DNA of 64,000 bases from Streptomyces xiamenensis (GTDB taxonomy: Bacteria > Actinomycetota > Actinomycetes > Streptomycetales > Streptomycetaceae), in the NCBI RefSeq assembly GCF_000993785.3, contig NZ_CP009922.3:1488001-1552000 (forward strand). Reading direction: 5' to 3'. The notes beneath the pieces were generated by a model. The model made no database searches, was not told the DNA's origin, and saw only the letters and a program-made list of their open reading frames with translations. Positions 1-10,439 of the stretch are shown here, piece after piece. The first letter of the stretch is position 1; each line of letters opens with the position of its first letter. Made by a program: the position numbers and the translations under genes.

Positions 1-27
1 CCCCGCTGCGGTCACTGCCACGGTCAT
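1..27 (-). CDS. start of an unidentified gene running off the left edge
   Basis: An ATG on the minus strand at 27 opens a frame (MTVAVTAAG) that leaves the window after nine codons. A GAGGG ribosome-binding site lies six bases upstream of it, which is good spacing for Streptomyces. Nothing can be said about function. The call rests only on the start context. Confidence 0.3.
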
Positions 28-139
28 CGCGTGCCCTCGTCTCTCGCCTCGCGCCCACCGGTGCTCGCCATCCTGGGCGATGACCGCCCGCCGCCCGGGG
101 ACCCCGGGGCGGCGCGTGTCGTACGGGGGCGGCGCCCGC

Positions 140-1491
140 TCACTCCAGTTCGCGGGCCTCCTCCGGGCGGGAGCGCGCCAGTTCGGCCAGGGTGCCCAGG
201 GCGGCGTCGAGGACCTGGTGCGAGGGGGTGGCCAGGGCGATGCGCACCGCGTGCGGGGCGTGGGCCGGGTTGGTGGTGAAGGCGGCGGCCGGGGCCAGGG
301 CGATGCCGTGGCGGGAGGCGGCGGCCAGGAAGGTGTCGGCGCGCCAGGGGGCGGGGAGTTCCCACCACAGGTGGTCGGAGCGTTCGTCGGCCCGGATGCT
401 GAAGCCGGCCAGCCGCTCGCGGGCGATGCGCTGGCGCGCCGCCGCCTCCTCCCGTTTCGCGGCGGCGATGGTGGCGGCCGTGCCGTCGGCGAGCCAGCGG
501 GTGGCGGCGGCCAGCGCGTACGGCGCCGCGGTCCACGCGCCGGACCGTACGGCGGTGGCGATCTGCTCGGTCAGGGCGGGCGGGGTGAACGCGAAGCCCA
601 CGGTCAGCCCGGCCGAGATCCGCTTGGACAGGCTCTCCACCAGCACCGTGTGGTCGGGCGCGAGCGCGGCCAGCGGCGGCACGTCCTCGCGCAGGAAGGA
701 GAACACGGCGTCCTCGATGAGCGGCAGGTCCAGTTCCCGCACGGTGGCCGCGACCGCCTCGCGCCGGTGCGGGGGCATGGTGACGGTGAGCGGGTTGTGG
801 AGGGTGGGCTGGAGGTAGACCGCGCGCAGCGGGGTGCGCTGGTGGGCGGCGCGCAGGGCGTCGGGGCGTACCCCGTCCTCGTCCATCTCCAGCGGTACGA
901 GGGTGACGCCGAGCCGCGCGGCGATCCCGGCGGCGGGCGGGTAGGTGAACCGTTCCACCCCCAGCCGTTCCCCCGGGGCACCAGGGCGGAAATGGTGGCG
1001 GCGATGGCCTGCCGGGCGCCGGCGGTGAACAGGGTGTGCGCGGGGTCCGGCGTCCATCCGGCGCGGGCGAGCCCGGCGGAGGCGGCGGCCCGTGCCTCGG
1101 GAGTGCCGCGGGCCCCGACCTGCCACAGCGCGGCGGTGAGGACATCGGCGCGCAGCATGCCGCTGAGCCCGCGGGCGAGCAGGGCGGCGTGATCGGGGGA
1201 GGCGCCCGGGCGGTTCATGCCGAGTTCGACGCGCCCGGCGGAGGGGTCGGCCGGTTCGGAGAGCCAGGGTCCCGGGGCGATCGGGGTGGCGCGCACGAAG
1301 GTGCCGCGGCCGACCTCGCCGACGGTGAGCCCGCGCCGGGCCAGTTCGGTGTAGACGCGGGCGGCGGTGGAGGCGGCGATGGCGTGCCGGCGGGCGAACT
1401 GCCGCTGCGGCGGCAGCCGGTCGCCCGGCCGCAGCCGGCCCTCGGCGATGTCCGCCGCGATCCGGTCGGCGATCAGCCGGTAATCCTCCAT
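140..1491 (-). pseudogene. MocR-type GntR/aminotransferase-like transcriptional regulator, frameshifted
   Basis: The first part, from ATG at 1491, is a GntR winged helix (MEDYRLIADRIAADIAEGRL, then LPPQRQFARRHAIAASTAARVYTEL) followed by the start of a class I aminotransferase fold. At the C run at 970-974 the frame is lost. The rest of the aminotransferase domain continues in another frame (GERLGVERFTYP, then VESLSKRISAGLTVGF with the PLP-lysine region) to the TGA at 140. One extra G on the coding strand would restore a protein of about 450 residues, normal for MocR regulators, which sense PLP or amino compounds. The gene is divergent from the hydrolase at 1606, its probable target. A real mutation and a homopolymer sequencing error both fit. 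Confidence 0.85.
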
Positions 1492-1505
1492 GCGCCACAC
1501 CCCGT

Positions 1506-1566
1506 ATTGCTCTCGTCCCGCACATTGCACTGAGTTCAATGATGTTATTGCACTCGGATATTGCTC
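1506..1566. promoter_or_regulatory. four ATTGCWC direct repeats, candidate MocR operator
   Basis: ATTGCTC or ATTGCAC occurs at 1506, 1524, 1547 and 1560, all in the same orientation, in the 114-bp gap between the divergent MocR-like regulator and the hydrolase. MocR-family regulators such as GabR and PdxR are known to bind direct repeats, so this is the likely control region of both genes. The assignment is inferred from position and repeat pattern. Confidence 0.5.
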
Positions 1567-1605
1567 CGGATAGCCTCGATCCGTCAAGGTCCCACAGGAG
1601 GAACC

Positions 1606-2412
1606 ATGCGGAACACGGCGTACGAGGACCGGGGCACCGGCGCACCCCTGCTGCTGGTGCACGGGCACCCCTTCAACCGCACCATGTGGCACCCCCAGAC
1701 CGAACACCTCGCCGCCGCCGGCCACCGGGTGATCGTCCCTGACCTGCGCGGCTACGGCGACACCCCGCCCGCCGGCGACCACACCACCCTGGACGTCTTC
1801 GCCCACGACCTCGCGGCCCTCCTGGACCGGCTCGGCGTCGCCCGCTGCGCCGTCGGCGGGCTGTCCATGGGCGCCCAGATCGCCCTGGAGTTCTACCGGC
1901 TCTTCCCCGAGCGGGTCACCGCCCTCGTGCTCGCCGCCGGCAGCCCGCGCGCCGACTCCGCACCCGCCCGCCGGGTGCGCCGCACCACCGCCGATCGACT
2001 GTTGCGCGAGGGCATGACCGCGTACGCGGACGAGACCCTGCCGAAGATGGTGTGCCGCGACACCCTCCAGACCCGGCCGGACGTCAACCGGCACGTACTG
2101 GCGATGATGGACACCACCGACCCGGCCGGCGCCGCCGCCGCCCTGCGCGGGCGCGCCGAACGCCCCGACTACCTCACCCTGCTCCCGCGCATCACCGTGC
2201 CCACGCTGATCGTGGTCGGCCGGCACGACGAGTTCACGCCGGTCGCCGAGGCCGAGCTGATGCACCGCCACATCCCCGGCTCGCGGCTGGAGATCATCGA
2301 GTCCGCCGGGCACCTGCCGAACCTGGAGCAGGAGTCGGCCTTCAACGCCGCCCTGGCCGGGTTCCTGACGGAGCACAGCCCTCTGGCCCGATCGGGTGGT
2401 TCGCCCGGCTGA
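1606..2412 (+). CDS. alpha/beta-fold hydrolase
   Basis: This 268-residue single-domain hydrolase has an oxyanion-hole motif (LLLVHGHPFN), a nucleophile elbow GLSMGAQ with Ser at about residue 87, an acid in the GRHDEF segment and a histidine in SAGHLPNLEQ. That is the complete catalytic triad of the epoxide hydrolase/esterase/3-oxoadipate lactonase group. The start is the ATG at 1606 behind an AGGAGG site. Longer in-frame starts lack such a site. No signal peptide is visible, so it is probably cytoplasmic. It is divergent from the broken MocR-like gene, so loss of that regulator may change its expression. The substrate cannot be predicted from sequence. Confidence 0.9.
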   Translation: MRNTAYEDRGTGAPLLLVHGHPFNRTMWHPQTEHLAAAGHRVIVPDLRGYGDTPPAGDHTTLDVFAHDLAALLDRLGVARCAVGGLSMGAQIALEFYRLFPERVTALVLAAGSPRADSAPARRVRRTTADRLLREGMTAYADETLPKMVCRDTLQTRPDVNRHVLAMMDTTDPAGAAAALRGRAERPDYLTLLPRITVPTLIVVGRHDEFTPVAEAELMHRHIPGSRLEIIESAGHLPNLEQESAFNAALAGFLTEHSPLARSGGSPG

Positions 2413-2460
2413 CCCGGCGCGCGCCCCCCGCCCCCTCGGCGCGCTGTGCAGACTTCGCTG

Positions 2461-2631
2461 ATGGCAGACGTGGCCTTCATCGCGCTGACGATCGGGTGCT
2501 TCACGGTTCTGGTGCTGATCGTGAAGGGGGTGGCCCAGGTGAGCGACGCGCACCGGGCCGCCCACGGCGAGACAGCCGGCGAGCCGCACCCTCGCCCGGC
2601 GGGCGGAGAAGCGGACAGGGGAAAGCGGTGA
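2461..2631 (+). CDS. small membrane protein upstream of kdpF
   Basis: This 56-residue protein has one hydrophobic segment (VAFIALTIGCFTVLVLIVKG, residues about 4-23) followed by a charged, proline-rich cytoplasmic tail. Its stop overlaps the kdpF start (GTGA), so it is translationally coupled to the Kdp operon. Small one-helix proteins of this type often precede kdpF in actinobacterial operons, and their role is not established. There is no strong ribosome-binding site in front of the ATG at 2461. The alternative start at 2446 would add five residues. Confidence 0.65.
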   Translation: MADVAFIALTIGCFTVLVLIVKGVAQVSDAHRAAHGETAGEPHPRPAGGEADRGKR

Positions 2632-2717
2632 GCTGGGAGAACATCCTCGGCCTCGGCGCCAGTGGCGCGCTGCTGCTCTACCTGTTGTGGGTGCTGCTCT
2701 TCCCGGAGCGCTTCTGA
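2628..2717 (+). CDS. kdpF: KdpF, small subunit of the potassium-transporting ATPase
   Basis: This is a 29-residue single-helix peptide starting [10 protein letters not shown] and ending in LFPERF, the typical C-terminal signature of KdpF. KdpF stabilises the KdpABC complex in the membrane. The GTG start overlaps the stop of the preceding small gene, and its stop overlaps the kdpA ATG (TGATG), so translation is coupled through the operon. Confidence 0.92.
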   Translation: MSWENILGLGASGALLLYLLWVLLFPERF

Positions 2718-4374
2718 TGAACGACGCCGCCGCCGGCCTGCTGACCATCGCCGCGCTGGTGGCGCTGCTCGCCCTCGTCCACGTCCCGCTCGGCGACTAC
2801 CTGGCGCGCGTCTACACCGGCGAGCGGCACCTGGGCGTGGAGCGGCTGCTGTACCGGATCGCCCGCGTCGACCCGCGCGCCGACCAGCGGTGGACGGCGT
2901 ACGCGCTGTCGCTGCTCGCGTTCTCCGCCGTCTCCGCCCTGTTCCTGTACGCCTTTCTGCGGCTCCAGGGGGTGCTGCCGCTGGCGCAGGGGCACGCGGG
3001 GGTGCACCCCTCCGGCGCCTTCAACACCGCCCTCTCCTTCGTCAGCAACACCGACTGGCAGTGGTACGCGGGCGAGACGACGCTGGGGCCGCCGGCGCAG
3101 ATGGCGGGCCTGGCCGTGCAGAACTTCCTGTCGGCGGCCGTGGGCCTGGCCGTGGCGGTGGCGCTGATCCGGGGCTTCGCCCGCTCCCGCACCGACCGGC
3201 TCGGCAACTTCTGGGTGGACCTGGTCCGCGGCACGGTGCGGGTGCTGCTGCCGCTGGCGGTGCTCGCCGCGATCGTCATGGCGGCGGCCGGAGTGGTGCA
3301 GAACTTCCACGGAGTACGCGAGATCGTCACCCTGGGCGGGGACCGGCAGGCGCTGACCGGCGGCCCCGTCGCCTCCCAGGAGGCCATCAAGCTGCTGGGC
3401 GGCAACGGCGGCGGCTACTACAACGCCAACGCGGCGCACCCCTACGAGAACCCCAACCCGTTCACCAACTTCTTCCAGGTCTTCCTGCTCCTGCTGATCC
3501 CGTCCGCGCTGCCCCGCACCTTCGGGCGGATGACCGGCTCGCCCCGGCACGGCTGGGCGGTGCTGGCGGCGATGACCGCGCTGTGGGCGATCGGGCTCGC
3601 CGCCGTCACCACGGCCGAGGCGACGCACCACGGGGACGTGCCGCAGGCGGTGGGTGCGGCGACGGAGGGCAAGGAGTGGCGGTTCGGGGTGTGGAACAGC
3701 GCCCTGTACGCCAACGCCACGACCACCACCTCGACCGGGTCGGTGGACGCGGCGCACGAGAGCTTCACCCCGCTGGGCGGCGGGATGCTGCTGCTGAACA
3801 TGCTGCTGGGCGAGGTCGCGCCGGGCGGGGTGGGCGTGGGCCTGTACGGGATGCTGGTGCTGGCGATGCTGGCGGTGTTCCTGGCCGGGCTGATGGTGGG
3901 GCGGACTCCGGAGTACCTGGGGAAGAAACTGCGGCAGCGGGAGATCACGCTGCTGGCGCTGTACGTCCTGGCGATGCCGTTCGCGGTGCTGACGGGCACC
4001 GCCCTGGCGCTGGCGTTCCCCGAGCCGCGCGCCAGGATCCTGGCGGGCCCGCCGCACGGGCTGAGCGAGGTGCTGTACGCGTACGCCTCGGCCGGGAACG
4101 GCAACGGCAGCGCGTTCGCCGGGCTCGGCGCGGACACCACCTTCTACACCACCACCCTGGGGCTCGTGATGCTGATGGGCCGTTTTGTGCCGATGGTGCT
4201 GGTGCTGGCGCTGGCCGGGGCGCTCGCCGCCCAGCACCGCACCCCCACCGGGGCGGGCACCCTGCCCACCCACACCCCGCTGTTCACGGGACTGCTGGTC
4301 ACGGTGGCCGTGGTGGTGGCCGGGCTGACGTTCTTCCCGATGCTGGCCCTGGGCCCGCTGGCCGAGGGGCTGCG

Positions 4375-4378
<4 letters not shown>
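2717..4378 (+). CDS. kdpA: KdpA, potassium-binding channel-like subunit
   Basis: This 553-residue polytopic protein is the potassium-selective subunit of the KdpFABC P-type ATPase used for high-affinity uptake when potassium is scarce. Selectivity-filter loops of the four pseudo-repeats are visible: [10 protein letters not shown] near residue 105, [19 protein letters not shown] near 229, [16 protein letters not shown] near 334, and [12 protein letters not shown] near 460. Length and order match the family. The ATG at 2717 overlaps the kdpF stop, and its own stop overlaps the GTG of kdpB, so the subunits are made together. Confidence 0.97.
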
Positions 4379-6441
<2,063 letters not shown>

Positions 6442-6446
6442 GCGCC

Positions 6447-7019
6447 GTGGTCCTGTCGGTACTGCGCCAGGCCGCCGCGGGCCTGCGAGTCCTGCTGCTG
6501 ATGACCGTGCTGTGCGGGCTGGCCTACCCCGTGGTCATCTGGGGCGTCGCCCAGACCGCGTTCCACGACCAAGCCAACGGCTCCCTCGTGCACGCCGGGG
6601 GCCGCGTCGTCGGATCCTCCCTGATCGGCCAGGACTTCGGCGGCCCGCTGTGGTTCCATCCGCGCCCGGGCGGCTACGACCCGCTGGCCACCGGCGGCAG
6701 CAACCTCGGCCCCAGCAGCGCGCGGCTGCTCGCGGAGGTACGGCTGCGGCGGTCCTCGGTCGCGCGCACCGAGCACGTACCGGCGCACGAGGTGCCCCCG
6801 GACCCGCTGACCGGGTCGGCCAGCGGCCTGGATCCGCACATCTCCCCCGAGTACGCCCGCCAGCAGGTGACCCGGGTGGCCAGGGCACACGGACTGACGG
6901 AACAGCAGGTGCGCGAGCTGGTCGACTCCCACGTGCAGGGCCGCACCCTGGGCTTCCTGGGGCAGGAGCGGGTCAACGTCCTGCGGCTGAACCTGGCCCT
7001 GGCCGCGAAGGCCGGGTGA
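6447..7019 (+). CDS. kdpC: KdpC subunit
   Basis: This 190-residue protein has one N-terminal membrane helix (LRVLLLMTVLCGLAYPVVIW) and a periplasm-side domain with the family motifs GSSLIGQDF, WFHPRPGGYDP and SNLGPSS. KdpC holds KdpA and KdpB together and is required for transport. It starts five bases after the kdpB stop with GTG and is followed seven bases later by the KdpD-like gene, so it belongs to the same transcription unit. Confidence 0.95.
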   Translation: MVLSVLRQAAAGLRVLLLMTVLCGLAYPVVIWGVAQTAFHDQANGSLVHAGGRVVGSSLIGQDFGGPLWFHPRPGGYDPLATGGSNLGPSSARLLAEVRLRRSSVARTEHVPAHEVPPDPLTGSASGLDPHISPEYARQQVTRVARAHGLTEQQVRELVDSHVQGRTLGFLGQERVNVLRLNLALAAKAG

Positions 7020-7026
7020 GAGGGCG

Positions 7027-8127
7027 GTGTCCCGTGGCACGCTGCGCGTCTTCCTGGGGGCGGCCCCGGGGGTGGGCAAGACCTACGACATGCTGGCGGA
7101 CGGCAGACGGCGCGCCGCGCTCGGCGGCGACGTGGTCATCGGCTTCATGGAGGACCACGGCCGCGAACCCACCCGCAGGATGGCCGAGGGGCTGGAGACC
7201 GTCCCCCGCAGGGAGATGACCTACCGGGGCGCGCGGTTCACCGAGATGGACCTGGACGCGGTGCTGGCGCGCCACCCCGAGGTGGCGCTGGTGGACGAGC
7301 TGGCCCACACCAACGTCCCCGGCAGCCGCAACGCCAAGCGGTGGCAGGACATCGACGAACTCCTGCGGGCCGGCGTCCATGTGGTGTCCACCGTCAACAT
7401 CCAGCATCTGGAGTCCCTGAACGAGGTGGTGGAGAACATCACCGGGGTCGTCCAGCGCGAGACCGTACCGGACGAGGTGGTGCGCCGGGCGGACCAGATC
7501 GAGCTGGTGGACCTGTCGGCGCAGGCCCTGCGCCGCCGCATGGAGTACGGCGACATCTATCCGCGGCACAAGGTCGCCGACGCGCTCACCCACTACTTCC
7601 GGGAGGGCAATCTGACCGCGCTGCGCGAACTGGCCCTGCTGTGGGTGGCGGACCGGGTGGAGGAGGCGTTGCAGCGGTACCGGGGCGAGCAGGGCATCCA
7701 GACGCCGTGGGCGACGCGCGAGCGCGTGGTGGTGGCGCTGTCCGGCGGCGCCGAGGGCACCACCTTGATCCGCCGGGGCAACCGCATCGCCCAGCGCGGG
7801 GCGGGCGGCGAACTGCTGGCGATCCACGTCCGGCGGGACGACGGGCTGCGCGAGGCTCCCAGCGAGACCATCGCCCGGCAGCGGGCGCTGGTGGAACGCC
7901 TGGGCGGCACCTTCGAGCTGGTGACGAGCGACGATCCGGCGGCGGCGGTCCTGGAGTTCGCCCGTGGGGTGAACGCCACCCAACTGGTGATCGGTGCCAG
8001 CCGCCGGGGCCGGGTGAAGTCCCTGCTGGCGGGCAAGGGCGTGGGCACCTCGATCGTGGAGGGCTCGGGCGACTACCTCGACGTGTACATCGTCACCCAC
8101 GAGGAGGCGGCCCACGGCCGGCTGTAG
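7027..8127 (+). CDS. KdpD N-terminal sensor half without histidine kinase
   Basis: The 366-residue product matches only the cytoplasmic N-terminus of KdpD. It has the KdpD domain with Walker A GAAPGVGKT (about residues 11-19), the VDELAHTNVPGSRN block near 90 and the HYFREGNLTALRELALLW segment, then a universal-stress-protein-like domain from about residue 235 (VVVALSGGAEG to VIGASRRGRVKSLLAG). The four membrane helices and the HisKA/HATPase domains of full KdpD (about 850-900 residues) are absent, and no kdpE follows. The stop is clean, and the next DNA encodes another protein on the opposite strand. Stand-alone KdpD N-terminal proteins are known in a few bacteria such as cyanobacteria. Its effector here is unknown. 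Confidence 0.92.
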   Translation: MSRGTLRVFLGAAPGVGKTYDMLADGRRRAALGGDVVIGFMEDHGREPTRRMAEGLETVPRREMTYRGARFTEMDLDAVLARHPEVALVDELAHTNVPGSRNAKRWQDIDELLRAGVHVVSTVNIQHLESLNEVVENITGVVQRETVPDEVVRRADQIELVDLSAQALRRRMEYGDIYPRHKVADALTHYFREGNLTALRELALLWVADRVEEALQRYRGEQGIQTPWATRERVVVALSGGAEGTTLIRRGNRIAQRGAGGELLAIHVRRDDGLREAPSETIARQRALVERLGGTFELVTSDDPAAAVLEFARGVNATQLVIGASRRGRVKSLLAGKGVGTSIVEGSGDYLDVYIVTHEEAAHGRL

Positions 8128-8145
8128 CGGGCCAGCGGTGCGGTG

Positions 8146-8439
8146 TCAGTGGGCCCGGACGCGGGTGGGCCACTGCTGGGTGCGGTCGCCGCCGTAGCAC
8201 TGGTCGCAGGGTTCGAGCACGGCGCGGTCGAAGACGCCGCTGTGTATGTAGCGGTAGGACAGGCCGGTCGAGCCGTCGCAGCCTGGGGTGCGGCAGGGCT
8301 GCGCGGTGGCGAAGGCGAAGCCGCCGTCCGGGGCGACGATGGCCACCTGCTCACAGGTGAGGCACGGGAAGCAGTACACGCCGCCCCGGGTGGTGATGGC
8401 GGACATCCCCTGGGGGGCGTTGCAGCCGGGGCATTCCAC
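8146..8439 (-). CDS. small zinc-ribbon-like hypothetical protein
   Basis: The predicted 97-residue protein is rich in paired cysteines: CPGC at residues 3-6, CFPCLTC in the middle, CRTPGC, and CDQC near the C-terminus. Two or more zinc-binding sites are likely. A GTG start at 8439 retains the first pair; a start at the internal ATG (MSAITTRGG) would lose it. It is convergent with the KdpD-like gene, 18 bases apart. I do not recognise the family. The regular cysteine pairing argues that it is a real gene. Confidence 0.65.
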   Translation of the reverse strand: MECPGCNAPQGMSAITTRGGVYCFPCLTCEQVAIVAPDGGFAFATAQPCRTPGCDGSTGLSYRYIHSGVFDRAVLEPCDQCYGGDRTQQWPTRVRAH

Positions 8440-8557
8440 CCTCGAAGGCTAGGCCCGTCGCCGCGGCCCGGGTGCCGTCCCGTCGCTGCCCGGAGGCATG
8501 GCAGGGGCGTTGCGCTGGGCGGACGGGAGTCGCCCGGACATCCGTACGAAGAGTGAG

Positions 8558-8595
8558 GGGCCGCCCGCGCGGGGGTGGGAGTGCGCGGGCGGCCC
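8558..8595 (-). terminator. hairpin terminator after the antiporter operon
   Basis: Perfect 13-bp arms (8558-8570 and 8583-8595) with a 12-base loop begin three bases past the antiporter stop. There is no strong T-tract, which is usual for Streptomyces terminators. Confidence 0.7.
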
Positions 8596-8598
8596 GGT

Positions 8599-9834
8599 TC
8601 AGGAGGGGGCGCCCTGGGGGTCGGTGGCTTCCAGGGCGGGTCCGGTGACGGGATTCGCCCCGGTCGCGGCGCGGCGGCCGGCCCGCCATTCCAGGACCTT
8701 CATGCCGACCGGCTGGGCCCAGCGGGTGGCGAACGGGCCCACGATGACCAGGATCAGGACGTACGCGGTGGCGATCGGCGCGATGCGTGGTTCGACGCCG
8801 CTGGCCAGTCCCGCTATGACGATGGAGAACTCTCCCCTGGCCACCAGGGCGCCGCCGGCCCGCAGCCGGCCGCGCGGCCCGATGCCGGCGCGCTTGGCCG
8901 CGTACCAGCCGGTCGCGATCTTGGTGATGGTCGTGACGACGGCGAGCAGCAGCGCGGGGACCAGCACCGGCGGGATGTCGCCGGGCACGGTCGACAGGCC
9001 GAAGAAGACGAAGAAGACGGCGGCGAAGAGGTCGCGCAGCGGGGTGAACAGCTGGCGGGTGTTGTGGGCGACCTCGCCGGACAGGGCGATGCCGACGAGG
9101 AAGGCGCCGACGGCGGCGGAGACCTTCAGCTGCTGGGCGAAGCCGGCCACCAGCAGGGTCAGGCCGAGGACGACCAGCAGCAGCATCTCGGGGTTGTCGG
9201 AGGAGACCGCCTTGGAGATGAACCGGCCGTGCCGCAGGGCCACGTACAGCGCGGTGGCGGCCGTACCGAGGGCGATCAGCAGGGTGAGGCTGCCGCCGGC
9301 CAGGCCGACGCCGGCCAGCATGGCGGTGAGCAGCGGGAGGTAGGCCGCCATCGTGAGGTCCTCGATGACGAGGATGCCGAGGATGACGGGGGTCTCGCGG
9401 TTGCCGAGGCGGCCGAGGTCGGTGAGGACCTTGGCGATGACACCGGAGGAGGAGATGTAGGTGACGCCGGCCAGGGCGGTGGCGCCGACCGGACCCCAGC
9501 CCAGCAGCAGGCCGGCGACCGCGCCGGGGGTGGCGTTCAGCACGAAGTCCACGATGCCCGAGGGGTACTGGGTCTTCAGGCTGTCGACGAGTTCGGCGGG
9601 GCTGTACTCCAGACCGAGCATCAGCAGGAGCAGGATGACGCCGATCTCGGCGCCGATCTCGATGAAGCCCTCGGTGGTGGTGAGCGGCAGCAGGCCGCCG
9701 GAGCCGAAGGCCAGTCCGCCGATGAGATAGAGCGGAATGGGGGAGAGCCCGAGGCGGCCGGCCAGGCGCCCGACGATGCCGAGCCCGAACACGACCGCGC
9801 CCAGCTCGATGAGCATGGTGGTGGTTTCGTGCAT
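8599..9834 (-). CDS. cation:proton antiporter, CPA2/KhtU type
   Basis: This 411-residue membrane protein has the Na+/H+ exchanger fold of the CPA2 group, with about 12 hydrophobic segments and the motifs GLEYSPAELVDSLK and SSSGVIAKVLTDLG typical of potassium/proton antiporters. It lacks an attached RCK domain, which is supplied by the gene just upstream. Together they resemble the KhtT/KhtU or YhaTU pairs that export potassium in exchange for protons. The ATG at 9834 lies six bases after the stop of the regulatory subunit, so the two are co-transcribed. Its position beside the kdp operon pairs potassium import with export. Confidence 0.9.
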   Translation of the reverse strand: MHETTTMLIELGAVVFGLGIVGRLAGRLGLSPIPLYLIGGLAFGSGGLLPLTTTEGFIEIGAEIGVILLLLMLGLEYSPAELVDSLKTQYPSGIVDFVLNATPGAVAGLLLGWGPVGATALAGVTYISSSGVIAKVLTDLGRLGNRETPVILGILVIEDLTMAAYLPLLTAMLAGVGLAGGSLTLLIALGTAATALYVALRHGRFISKAVSSDNPEMLLLVVLGLTLLVAGFAQQLKVSAAVGAFLVGIALSGEVAHNTRQLFTPLRDLFAAVFFVFFGLSTVPGDIPPVLVPALLLAVVTTITKIATGWYAAKRAGIGPRGRLRAGGALVARGEFSIVIAGLASGVEPRIAPIATAYVLILVIVGPFATRWAQPVGMKVLEWRAGRRAATGANPVTGPALEATDPQGAPS

Positions 9835-9840
9835 ACGCGT

Positions 9841-10320
9841 TTATCCCCCAGCGATGATGTCGGCGAGGTCGGAGACACCCTCGCGGGTGCCCACGACCAG
9901 CAGCGTGTCCCCTGCCTCAAGTCGGTAGTCGGGACCGGGCGACGGGTGGGCGCCGGTCCTGCGCAGCACGGCGACTATGGAGGCGCCGGTGCGGGTGCGT
10001 GCCCTGGTGTCGCCGAGCGGGCGGCCCCGGTAGGGCGAGTCCGGGCCGATGGCGATGCGTTCGGTGATCAGGTCCAGGCCGATCTCGCCGGGGGCGAAGG
10101 CGGCGCTGGTGCTGTCCGGCGCGATGAGGGAGGCCAGTTTGGCGGCCTCCTCGGCGTCCAGCGGCACGGTGCACTGGCAGGAGTCGGGGTCCTCGGGGTC
10201 GTAGAACCCCAGGAAGCGGCGGCCGTCCTCGTGGGCGACGACGGAGACGTGCCGTCCGTCCCGGGTGCTGATGTCGTATTGAACGCCCACGCCCGGCAGC
10301 GTGGTTCGTTTGGTGCCCAT
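9841..10320 (-). CDS. antiporter regulatory subunit with TrkA-C (RCK-C) domain, KhtT type
   Basis: This 159-residue soluble protein starts MGTKRTTLPGVGVQYDIS, the usual opening of KhtT-like subunits. Its C-terminal RCK-C domain runs from about residue 70 (GEIGLDLITERIAIG) to the end (YRLEAGDTLLVVGTREGVSDL). RCK-C domains of this kind bind small ligands such as c-di-AMP and gate the partner antiporter. The ATG at 10320 is chosen over an upstream start that gives an unrelated extension. It is divergent from the ArsR-like regulator, with the tandem operators in between. Confidence 0.9.
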   Translation of the reverse strand: MGTKRTTLPGVGVQYDISTRDGRHVSVVAHEDGRRFLGFYDPEDPDSCQCTVPLDAEEAAKLASLIAPDSTSAAFAPGEIGLDLITERIAIGPDSPYRGRPLGDTRARTRTGASIVAVLRRTGAHPSPGPDYRLEAGDTLLVVGTREGVSDLADIIAGG

Positions 10321-10377
10321 GAGTGTGTCGCGCCCTCCACAGCGGCAGTGTCGGAGCCGAGAATAGTGGTGAGAAAC

Positions 10378-10421
10378 GCAAAGAAGTCTTTGGAAAGAAG
10401 TCATTGCAAAGATATCTTTGC
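10378..10421. promoter_or_regulatory. three tandem 16-bp palindromic operators, 14-bp period
   Basis: GCAAAGATATCTTTGC at 10406-10421 is a perfect palindrome. Imperfect copies lie at 10392-10407 (12 of 16 matching) and 10378-10393 (13 of 16), each overlapping the next by two bases. The array ends 18 bases before the regulator's ATG, so bound protein would block its promoter. The other edge is about 57 bases from the antiporter regulatory gene. The binder is most simply the adjacent winged-helix regulator. Confidence 0.75.
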
Positions 10422-10439
10422 GGTTCTAGGGTGGTGCTC

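Noticed and set aside
604-2748. A 714-codon minus-strand open frame spanning the hydrolase and the MocR-like gene
   Set aside because: Only its second half, the GntR winged helix from 1491, is real. The first half is antisense to the hydrolase.
8128-8600. Continuation of kdpD kinase domains in another frame after the stop at 8127
   Set aside because: No membrane helices or kinase motifs occur on the plus strand here. The DNA instead encodes a cysteine-rich protein on the minus strand and a terminator.
10378-10421. Phased palindromes as a short CRISPR array
   Set aside because: Units overlap with no spacers and are self-complementary operators. No cas genes are present.
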